Shown piece by piece: positions 52,367-61,461 of a stretch of DNA of 64,000 nt (its first letter is position 1; every line of letters begins with the position of its first letter). The DNA lies in the NCBI GenBank assembly GCA_022113835.1, contig JAILWY010000027.1:6078501-6142500 (forward strand), in the 5' to 3' direction. A program made the position numbers and the translations under genes. A model generated the notes under the pieces. The model did no database searches. It was given only the letters and a program-made list of their open reading frames with translations, and was not told where the DNA came from. This DNA comes from Atopsyche davidsoni. Taxonomy: Eukaryota; Arthropoda; Insecta; Trichoptera; Hydrobiosidae.

Positions 52367-52943
52367 TTTAATTTCTCGCCTTCATATGCCCGCACGTGCA
52401 ATTTTCTAGAGCCGATCGTTCGGTATAGTGCCGTTCTAACGTTACATCGAGCATAATGTGTCAAGAGTGAATTAAGAGGCGTGAAAGAAACACAACTTTT
52501 CGTCTCGGACGTCAGCACAGCAAATTGTACGAATGGGACATCATGACCTCGCGATGTTACAATTTGTATGATTTAGCTCTTCTCTTCCCGCGACCCCCCT
52601 GAGGTCTCCCGCAATTCACCGAGCCCGCCGAAGATCATCTGTAAGTCAAATTCTCGGGAACCCGAACTCTCTCCGCTCCGCCTCTCGGGTCGAACAACTG
52701 GGTCGCTGATTAACGACTTCTTAATTTAACCTACCGAGCTAGACGAAACGGGCTTCTCTATTCATTCAAGTTAATTCGGTACGGATATGAAACGAAGATA
52801 AATGCAACCGATACCGAAGGGAGCGACGGATGCTCGAGAATTCCAGTTACAGATACTCGGGCTCGAGATTAAATTTTGCACGAATGGGACACCACTCGAG
52901 CGCAGGGCTCTAGCCCCGAGCACTTCCTCACACGACATTTACT
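52367..52943 (-). terminator. 3' flank of the 611-aa gene with a weak poly(A) signal candidate
   Basis: Minus-strand sequence after the stop codon. I found no AATAAA before about 51.3 kb, but the common variant ATTAAA reads on the minus strand at 52372-52367, about 575 nt past the stop. A 17-20 nt motif, GYACGAATGGGACAYCA, occurs twice in this flank (about 52527-52543 and 52878-52894). The 3' end is only a guess. Confidence 0.2.
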
Positions 52944-54779
52944 CTATTGGACAGTCACAGATTTGAATTCCGAAGAATCACATTTAAAACTATTTGTCGA
53001 TATTTCACTTTCGAAAGGTTTATTTACACTGTCACTTCCGCGGTTGGGATAGAAGAACGACGGTTCCTCAGACGCCACGGCCGAGGGAGAAGTGGAGAAG
53101 AACTTGATCTCCAGATCTCTGTGGCCGTTCAGCGAGGTGACTATAGCCGAGGAGACTTCGAGGCTGACCCCGCGAGTCGACGAGGACTTGAAGAGACTCT
53201 CGGGAACCGGCTGCGATTGCGGAGTGACCGTCTCTTTCCAGTCCAGTGTGCTGGGGGAGTCCGGAGACTCCACGGCGCGTCTTCCTGCTCCGATCACGCC
53301 GACTGCGGATTTAGGGCTGCGAGTGCTCGAGGGGTTATCCGACTGACCGCAAGCGCTCGACAGGTTGGGGTCGGACCGGTGCGGACTGGACAGCTTGTCG
53401 TAATCCGAAATATGCAGAGTGTCGATCGAGTAGCCGGTGCAGGGCTCGCTCCAGCTTCGCCTGAGTAAAGTGTCCTTCTCCAGGAGAGGGTTCTTTTCGC
53501 AAGCCGTCGACGGCGAACCGAAATCAGCGTCGGCGGGAGCAGTAAGGAAGGGGGAATAACAGTGTTGGTCGATGTCCCAGATCAGTCCCGAGGGATCGCA
53601 GTACCTGCACTGACACACGGTGGGAGAGCACCTGCTTATCGCTTCGAACAGGGAGGACGAGTCGTCGGATTCATCCTCGTCTACATCCTCAAAACTATGG
53701 TGCAATTTGGGAGTGTCGGCTTCGAGCGACTTGTCGGCAGAGCCGGATTTTATTTCGACTCGATATTTGTTATTCGGATTATTGACACGATACGGTTGCG
53801 CATTCTCCCCTAACATTGCACTCATGTTGGCGATGTATGCGTTCGCACCGGTGGAGAGTACGTCAGTCCTGTCAAAACAATTCGGAACAAACGACTTGAC
53901 GCCGGAGAGACACGCTTCCGGCGCAAAGTCGACATTGTCGAGGTGAACGCCGAGCGTCGATTGCTCTTTTTCGGCGCTGCTGCCGTTTGGCGGCTTCCTA
54001 TCTTTCTTTCTTCTCTTTCTCGGTTTTATGATGCGCGGTAAACACGTTTCGGAATGAGCGGATCCCGAACTTTCATCGCTGGTCACACTCAGCGAGTCGA
54101 TGCTCACCGGGTTGTGCCCGTTCTGGACGGCCGCTCTCGGAGCCGACGATCGGTCCTTGTTTTCAAACCTGTTCTCGTTGGACACATTATCGCGGATTTT
54201 CTTCAAGATGAAGTCGGGGTTGGCGGGTGATCGGATCGCATTAATCGGCGCGAACGGTCTGGCGCCGTTGTTATTGTTTTGGTAATGATTTTGCTTGCGG
54301 TTGTTGTTGTACCGCCGGGAGAGGATGAGGGGAGCGCCCTGAGTGTGGAGAGCGAGCCGCGAGAGGGGCAGGTGGCCGTGGCCGTCTCCGTAGTCCAGCC
54401 CGCAGGCGCCGCCCGCGAGTTGCATCGGCTGGCGGTGGAAGGGCGGAGAGTGAGGAGCCGGCCGGCCAGGGGCGGTCATCGCCTGAGGCTTGCGGTTTCT
54501 CCTGCCGTTCGCCGTGGAGATGAGAGGCACGCCGGTCCAATTGCCTCCGCCCTGGCAGAAGGCGGGGGGTCGGAAGAGCCCGTCGGCGACGTAGCCCCCG
54601 CGGTAGGCGGGAGGGCCCCCGACGAACTGCGGCGGCTTGGGGGAAACCTTCCGGGCGCCTCGACCCCCATCGAAATCCGGGCCGAACTTTTGGCCGCCGA
54701 CTCTCGAGGAGTTGGAGATGAGGTAGCTCCCGATGTATCGTTCCACGTGGAGACCGCCGGTCTGAGAGGCCGGGCTCAT
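52944..54779 (-). CDS. Uncharacterised low-complexity, probably nuclear protein (611 aa, single open exon)
   Basis: This is the only long open frame in the window and the only convincing coding gene. The open frame extends upstream to 54890, but the codon there is GTG, two codons after a stop, so I place the start at the first ATG (54779), which has A at -3. It ends at TAG. Seen from that Met: a Gly/Pro-rich N-terminus, an Asn-rich stretch (about 155-174), Ser-rich segments, a strongly basic nuclear-localisation-like block PRKRRKKDRKPP (about 253-264), an acidic run EDVDEDESDD (364-373), a Cys cluster C-x4-C-x-C-x2-C (384, 389, 391, 394) followed by His-Cys (406-407), and RSWSEP (441-446), which fits the mode-1 14-3-3 motif RSxSxP. 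I see no enzyme domain, membrane segment or signal peptide. Varied, non-repetitive sequence with charged and Cys motifs argues for real coding. Nuclear localisation is inferred. I do not recognise the family; a splice donor before the stop joining further exons cannot be excluded. Confidence 0.8.
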   Translation of the reverse strand: MSPASQTGGLHVERYIGSYLISNSSRVGGQKFGPDFDGGRGARKVSPKPPQFVGGPPAYRGGYVADGLFRPPAFCQGGGNWTGVPLISTANGRRNRKPQAMTAPGRPAPHSPPFHRQPMQLAGGACGLDYGDGHGHLPLSRLALHTQGAPLILSRRYNNNRKQNHYQNNNNGARPFAPINAIRSPANPDFILKKIRDNVSNENRFENKDRSSAPRAAVQNGHNPVSIDSLSVTSDESSGSAHSETCLPRIIKPRKRRKKDRKPPNGSSAEKEQSTLGVHLDNVDFAPEACLSGVKSFVPNCFDRTDVLSTGANAYIANMSAMLGENAQPYRVNNPNNKYRVEIKSGSADKSLEADTPKLHHSFEDVDEDESDDSSSLFEAISRCSPTVCQCRYCDPSGLIWDIDQHCYSPFLTAPADADFGSPSTACEKNPLLEKDTLLRRSWSEPCTGYSIDTLHISDYDKLSSPHRSDPNLSSACGQSDNPSSTRSPKSAVGVIGAGRRAVESPDSPSTLDWKETVTPQSQPVPESLFKSSSTRGVSLEVSSAIVTSLNGHRDLEIKFFSTSPSAVASEEPSFFYPNRGSDSVNKPFESEISTNSFKCDSSEFKSVTVQ

Positions 54780-54822
54780 CTTATCGCCCGCGCGCTCGGC
54801 TTGCGGCAGTGATGCACGGCGC

Positions 54823-54867
54823 TTAACCCATTTTCCAGCGAGCGCATCCGTCAGCGGCGCGAGACAT
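54823..54867 (-). promoter_or_regulatory. 14-codon upstream ORF in the leader of the 611-aa gene
   Basis: An ATG at 54867 opens a frame of 14 codons (MSRAADGCARWKMG) that ends in TAA 43 nt before the main ATG. It lies inside any leader starting at either candidate initiator. A short complete upstream ORF would be expected to lower or condition translation of the main frame. Whether it is translated is not visible from sequence. Confidence 0.4.
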
Positions 54868-54893
54868 GACCCGGTGATCGTCCCGTTCACTTT

Positions 54894-55115
54894 CTACACT
54901 GCACTGAGTTCGCGGCGGCGGCGAGCGACGGGGCGGGCGACGTGCGGCTCGGTCGGCTGGCGGCGGAGCACTGAATGAGCCGGCGCGGCGGTGGCGGTGG
55001 CGGTGGCGGCGGCGGTGGCGGGCACCTGAGCGCGGTAAGTGGGCTGCGAGCGGAGAGCCGACGGCACACTTTCCGCCCCTGCTCCCCGCGCCAGCCGCGC
55101 GAGCACAACGCTCAT
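54894..55115 (-). other. Possible longer upstream ATG frame (73 codons) in the CpG-rich leader
   Basis: A frame from ATG 55115 to the TAG just upstream of the GTG-headed main frame encodes an Ala/Arg/Pro-rich peptide dominated by the local GC-rich repeat. It would be an upstream ORF only if transcription starts beyond 55115. Composition alone can explain it, so confidence is low. Confidence 0.12.
54980..55021. repeat. GGTGGC/GGCGGC hexanucleotide-like repeat in the leader
   Basis: About 40 bp of alternating GGC and GGT triplets on the plus strand, CCGCCACC on the transcribed minus sense. It lies in the presumed 5' leader or core promoter of the 611-aa gene. Such tracts are prone to length variation and can form stable RNA structure. 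Confidence 0.75.
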
Positions 55116-58100
55116 AATCAACGTATTTACACAAAACGGAGACTTTCTTATTTTGTTATCGGCCGCGTTACTCGCCGAAGAAAAATTATGTGAAATTTCT
55201 GTTTTAACGCGTTATTTCCGTCAGTTTAATGATATCAACAATGACTAGGAAATGCACATCAAAAAAGATAAAAGATAAAACGTCATACGAACGATGAAAC
55301 ATTGCGATGCTTCTTCATAAAAAATCTCTATTCTGCTCTAATCGCACAGTTTACATTTCTTATTGGTTAAATAATAGACAGAATCAATCAAGAATTGATA
55401 TATTCATTGTTAAAAGTTTTCTTTAAAGCTTGGATTTGCGTGTGTATTTTATTATAGTCTACGATAGTATATGGAACATCAAATTATTCGAACTAAGGCA
55501 GGGGAGCCATCCGCCGTGACGGCGAGTCCCAACTTTTAATGACGAGTCACGCTTGACGATACCTGGCCGAGGCCCGCGTGGTCACCATTGCCAGCCAGTC
55601 GGTCAGCCGATAGGACAACTCGAGTGGAATTGTCCATCGGTACTCCAGTCCACCGACGTTTCAATGCAATGTTCAACTATCAAAGTAAATACTATGACAA
55701 TCAGGTACACTCCGGAGGTCGGGGTCGCGCCATGTTAGGGTATTCGTACTTAGAAAACATAACGAAAAGAACGAATGTGTAGTCTAAAGACATGTTCACT
55801 TGTTTTGTGGGCGTACTTTAATGTGAAGGGTCACACAGACGTTTTTATAATAGTAAACATATTAAGTAAAAAAATAATTTATTCACTACAGTTTGTACAA
55901 CAAGCGGCAAAATAATATTATTGGGAAACACTCATGTATAGTATTTAGGCATCTAATTTTGGTAAGGTGACAAAAATAAAATAAATAAAAATCAACACAT
56001 TCAATTAAAATTAAACCAAGAATTTGGTTAGAAGATAAGTCCAAGGCTATTAGGAGATGTATTGATTTTACAACAGGGGATTAAGAAAGGAACTTAATGT
56101 AACTCGTCTTAAATTAATAATTCTGTACGGGAACTTTTTAAATAGGTGCTGTTCATCGGGTGTTGAATATTATTAAAATAACAAAAATCAGGTATATATG
56201 TCACCAAGGGGAATTTTAATTATTAACATTTTAAAATTTCAACTGGAAATAATATATTTATTATTAATAATAAAATATTGATGTATCCACTACAGACCGA
56301 TTTCATCATTAATAAATACTTTAATATAAGCAATATTAATAGCCAAGTGACTAGGAGATTACTATGATTTTTATTTATGACACCTAGTAAGTATATCGAA
56401 GCCCGTGAAAGATGAAAGCGCTGATTCATATTTATTGTTTAATTATTGATGTCTAACATCTTGTGTAGTCATTTAATACTTGTCATTACCATAAAAAAGT
56501 GGTCACAACTCACAGTTTGAATCAAATTGTTTACGTTTTGAATTCTTTAAATTTTGAACTACTTCTTATTAGTTCTATAAAACCATAAAAAGTATTAATC
56601 ATATATGTCACAAAAAAGCGCTCTCTCTTGCTAAGCATAATTTTAAAAATATGATTTTTTTAAACCGATTTCATACAAAAGGCGATTCGATGTGCGTCAT
56701 GATTCGTAGTTATTTTAATTAGTAGTGACTCCGGTCGTCTGAATGCATTCTGTCTGCGTTATCAGTGGAGATCAAAAACCTAGACTCGCCCTGCAATGAC
56801 TTCAAAGGCAATCACAAAAACGACTTCAGTTCTCCAGCCCATAGAAATGATGAATGGGGCACCGGAGGATCGACAATCGAAGATGGAATCAGTTAACATC
56901 GCAGGAACGGTCCGGCTTAGCCTGGAGGAATGTTACGCTTTGGGCTGATGCGATTCGGCGCCCCGGGGACGCGGGGACTCAGGGGCGGGCCCCGCCGGCG
57001 CACGCCTTCCGGGAGACTCTGTGACCGTTGGAGGACAAAGGGGCCCGAGGCCTTCGAAGGAAGTTCGGGAATGCGCGAGCATTCTCACGGTGCGAACGCG
57101 GGCCGATAGAAACAATACAACGCCTCTCTAATGTGTGAAAACCCAGTAAAATTGTGAAAGGTAGCACACAGCATAAAAATGTTCTACAATTGATTTTCAC
57201 TGCTACAATTATAATCATATAATTTAAAAAAAGGGTTTTCGTAAAAAAATTGTTTCTTTTTCAATATCCACAATCATCAACAACTAGAAAATAGGAAATA
57301 GTAATATAATTACAAATAAACGTAAAATATGCTTAAGTTGATCGATTCAGACATGAAATGATGACAATAATCTTTTGCATAAAGATTTTATACAAACGTT
57401 GAATCTACACCACCGTGACAGCCAGAAGGTGAGTTTTAATTGCGCCCGTGTCTATAAAAATATCTCGTCGTTTCATATTTAAATAATTAATAATTCTAAA
57501 AATATCTCCTAAACACGAAATCTGCTTGGGTGGTAAATGTTTAACAAAAATGTATTTAACAAAAATTATCGGTACTCATGATACGCATTTAACACGAGTA
57601 CAATAGTTTAAACAATAATTAGCAATCAATAGTATGCAGTATAAAGTATACACCTTTGAACTATCAACACTGACACATGTGTAAATAGATTATCAATTTT
57701 ATAACACTAAAATATTACAAACAACACATATTTTTGTGAAACCATATGCATACAATAGGCAAATGGGTAGAGTCACCAGTAGTAATACTAGGAGTTAGAA
57801 TCTCAACTGTCACCAGTCAAATTTTATTGTACGTACTGTGTACATAAAAATATAAAGACCGAGAGCCTGTATTAAATTTAAACTTTATTTTATAGGAGAG
57901 AATAAGCGTTATTTTACAATGACAAGGCATATATGCCTAAAATAAATAGATAAAGTTATTCGTCTTAACATTGCTGGGGCAATTTCGGTAATATTAACGG
58001 ACTGCTTCGTCTTCACGGTTAAATATAGGAAGTTAAGATCTCCCTCGGGACGCGAAGGCTCTACAGACTCGATCAGCGAATTCTTGGTATAAATCCAGGA

Positions 58101-60149
58101 TCGATCCGACGCGGGCCTACAAATCCATTACCTCGCATGTTAATACAAACACGATAAGATCTCTGGTTATTTAGTGAGCATTTTTCCGTTCGGATATCCT
58201 GTTCCGAGCCAACTAATATACTCACAACCCCATAAATATAAATAAACATGTTTTTAAACGTACTGACATACACGTGAAAAAGTTTTCAGGTCGAAGTGTT
58301 TACTTTATTTTTACGAATTTCCATAAATACGTAATACGAAAATAAGAAACGACGAACTTTAGAAATCCTCGTAAATAAACGCTTGAAACTTCACTCGGAG
58401 TTTTATTTACCTACTTGAATCCTTCGCGAAATCTTATTGATTCGGATGTATAAAAAAAATACAAAAAAAAAGTTCTCCAACAATTTATTTTGAATAGAAT
58501 ATTATAACTTAATACCCCCACATTCGTGGAGATCTAATTCTACAAGTTTGTCGTTAAAAATGACTTAAATGTCACACATTAAAAGAAAATCTATTTCTCA
58601 ACTGAGACGGTTGAATGGACTCTTCGTATATTTTAGAATAATAATAGTGGCCATCTCCCGACGCGAGTCGCCGGTAACTGTTTCGCACCAATTTTTGGCT
58701 TTAATTAATCGCGTAGGTCTCATCAAACTGGTATCGCATACATATTAGGAAGTCAAGCTTAATCCCACAAGGTGCTATGGTACCAACGTACCACTTATCA
58801 TCTTAATTTATTGACAAAAAATCATCTTTACAGTCTGCTGTGAAGAGGATGACAAAAGAAATAGGCAGGAATATCTAAATCGTAAAATGTAATCCCCACT
58901 CATTTTAATTCAGATACAATATATTTAATTAAGATAGACTAAAATGCCCTTATTAAAAATTAAATGTTTAGATTAATTTAATTTCAGAAGATTGAGTGGC
59001 ATGAAGTCTTTAAATTATTCATAAACACAGGCATAAGATAAAAATAAATAAAACCAAATAAGCGTTTTCCTAAGAACACATTAAAAAGTTTTCGGCTTTC
59101 AGAGGCATAGTCAAACTTATTTTTTATAAAATGATTGACGATGCCTTTAAAAGACGAAAGAGCATAACGTGAATAAAAGTGAGAAAAAAAACTATCTATT
59201 TAATTGGCTGATTTTATTTGTACGAATATAAAAGAGAATTAATAAAATTAACCAAGCAATAATTGATTCATATAAAACTTACGCGGATTCATTATCACAG
59301 AGGTACTATTATAGCTTATTTCGTGTAGTTTTTACAACGCATAGTTGAAAGTGAAGCATTTTAGATTAGATGTATGATCTGCGGCGTGAATTGTTTCAAC
59401 TGCCTCTTACATGCTGGAGCAATTTACAATAAATTAAACCACCCGTAAAACGACGACCCTTTTCGAAATGTGAGAAGAATTCCGAACACTGGGAACCGAG
59501 CGAATTTTCAATAAAAAAGACAAATGAAAAATGCCAGGATGTGATAATCAAGTGAGCGAAAAATTACCGAGGACGGACAGACAGGCTGGAGGTTCGTATC
59601 TCGGTCGTCCCTAGAGACGAAGTCGGGAGATTTAGTTGTGAGATGAGGGGTTGCAGTTCAGCATTTGCACCGTGATCGGCCAACCTTTCCCATTATTCTC
59701 TGCTCTCGTATACTTTACAGATTCCAGTAATAAACAAACGTACGCTCCAGCTCGTCCCTTGTATTTCAACGCACCGTGCATGATGGCCGTGCCTCGTTAG
59801 GCTGCGATTGGGTGCGTAAAGCTCGATCCCTAACGAAAAGCCTGCCTGGCTGAGAGAACGACGATTCCTTGCACGGACTTAATATAAATTTGAAAAGATT
59901 GTGAATAGTATTTTTTTTATCAATGATATATCATTTTACCTGTTCATATATATGTATTTTTTAAATTTAATACATTAACAGGTGAAATTTTGAATTGGCT
60001 AAGAGAGAAAACGATGTGGGTATTATTTACCAATGATTGAATATAAAAGATAACAATCAGAATGGTAGATTTCCGTAAAGATTCAATTATTTTCAATCGC
60101 ACTTATGAAATCTATATAAGGTGGGAAACATCAAAAAGAAAATAATCTT

Positions 60150-60185
60150 AAGCAAAAACAATTCGATTTCGAATTGTTTTTGCTT
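60150..60185. repeat. 17-bp perfect inverted repeat with 2-nt loop
   Basis: AAGCAAAAACAATTCGA (60150-60166) is followed by TT and then its perfect reverse complement (60169-60185). It is shorter than a typical miRNA precursor, and no flanking duplication was seen. Confidence 0.9.
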
Positions 60186-60843
60186 CCTGGGCTCTCACAA
60201 TGAGTATTTGTTGAAAAGGAAGCGATGGACAGCATAAAGACATTCAAAATAACCAATAACGCGTTTCTCATTCACAAAGCGCTATAAAAACTGTAGAAAT
60301 GTTCCCGGACAAAAAAATTCAACAAACTTAGTTGCGATGATCTCTCTATAAAAGTCCCGCACTGACTAGAACAAACGGCGGCGTGGGCCGACCCGCCGAT
60401 AAGAATCGATCGTTTTAAATAAACCGTTCGTTACCCGTGGGTCGGTTTCTTTTCGTATTTGAGATGCCCAGTCCTATCTAAAGGTGCATTTTTACCCAAG
60501 CTTTTTTGCGAATACATGTAAATAGAAAATTAATAAGTTTAAAGAAAGCTTCACCCCGTCTGTGGCTCCTGACTCTATTTGAGTAGGGTGCCATGGAACC
60601 CCGATAAATTTATAATAAAAAACCTATTAGTCTTTAAGCTACATTATCGTTTCGGTAATGAAATTGACACACGATCGAATACACTTTCCCTATAAGTATA
60701 AATACAAAGTCAAGTGTAGCCAGTTCCGATCGACTGAGAAAAAACAGATACCATTCAAAGTAATTGAAGTATAACAAACCTCAAGTTTTTTTAGAAGTAG
60801 GGTGAGATTACAAACAAAAGCAGGTTAATTGCGAACCGACAAA

Positions 60844-60958
60844 GCAGAGCCACAACGGCGCGCAGTACGCGCATGCAGTGGCTCTGCAGCTCGGGAATAA
60901 TGGACCCAACGCTTACAGAAATACCCACCCGGCCGCTCAGCCACTCCGCCATGCGGCC
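60844..60958 (-). ncRNA. Possible structured or tRNA-like RNA
   Basis: On the minus strand TGGCGGAGTGG (60951-60941) fits the Pol III A-box consensus and resembles the D-arm of Leu/Ser tRNAs. It is flanked by GGCCGC/GCGGCC (60953-60958 and 60931-60936). Further along, GCAGAGCCAC/GTGGCTCTGC (60844-60853 with 60878-60887) forms a perfect 10-bp stem enclosing a 5-bp GCGCG/CGCGC stem. No good B box and no complete cloverleaf can be built, so it is not called a tRNA gene. A decayed tRNA-derived sequence is the most economical reading. Confidence 0.25.
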
Positions 60959-61403
60959 TATAAAATTGTCAACCTCTACCGACGTGGGATTATTTTGTTC
61001 GGTTACCGTTACGACAATATTTGACACAGTTAATGAATCGTGGGCTGCAGATACGCGAAGATCATTGCTAGTGTCGATCGGTAGGAAAGAAAACGTTCAC
61101 CGATTTATAAACACTCGATCGATCAATCGTGACCTAATAATTTCATGACCCGGCCGTTTTTTACGAGAACCACTTCGGTTCACGATAAAACGCACTGGCG
61201 CAGGAAATAAATAAGTAGAGATTCAATATAAACTACTTTAGCAATTAAGCGATGAAAGTTTTATCACTCGCCCGAGATGCGCGCTGTCGGCGCCCAAAGT
61301 GTCGAATGGAAAAATGGATTCCCCGGCGCCGCGCTCGAATGAGCGGACGACATGATCCGATCATCTCGCCCCGGAGACACACGGGAGAGAGCGGCGCACA
61401 CCT

Positions 61404-61461
61404 CGGCCGGCTCGGGGCTCGGGGCTCGGGGCTCCCCGGCGAGGCTCCCCGGCGAGACTCC
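61404..61461 (+). repeat. GGGGCTC and GGCGAGGCTCCCC minisatellite
   Basis: Three to four GGGGCTC units (61411-61433) are followed by two copies of a 13-bp unit related to GGCGAGGCTCCCC. The unit resembles the one at 22.56 kb. It lies in a 240-bp GC-rich island whose plus-strand ATG frame (61252-61503) has an Arg/Gly-rich translation explained by composition. Confidence 0.8.

Larger units (their letters stand above)
54780..55115 (-). promoter_or_regulatory. CpG-rich 5' leader and probable promoter of the 611-aa gene
   Basis: The DNA immediately upstream of the ATG is very GC- and CpG-rich and then drops sharply to AT-rich sequence beyond about 55115. I see no TATA box on the minus strand. Two TCAGT matches, the arthropod initiator core, lie at 54974-54970 and 54907-54903; a start at the first would give a leader of about 190 nt. 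The leader contains upstream ATGs. On the opposite strand 55034-55039 reads GTAAGT, a donor match that is probably incidental. The transcription start is inferred, not shown. Confidence 0.45.

Noticed and set aside
52947..53468. 173-codon plus-strand frame opposite the main gene
   Set aside because: Antisense shadow of the GC-rich coding exon; the minus-strand frame is far longer and has recognisable motifs.
54279..54812. 177-codon plus-strand frame
   Set aside because: Also an antisense shadow; Arg/Gly/Ala-rich translation from GC-rich DNA.
54780..54890. Extension of the 611-aa protein to 648 aa using a GTG at 54890
   Set aside because: GTG is not a normal initiator in animals, a stop lies two codons upstream, and the first ATG at 54779 has a fair context.
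60150..60185. miRNA precursor
   Set aside because: The stem is too short and the 2-nt loop too tight; no known miRNA sequence was recognised anywhere in the window.
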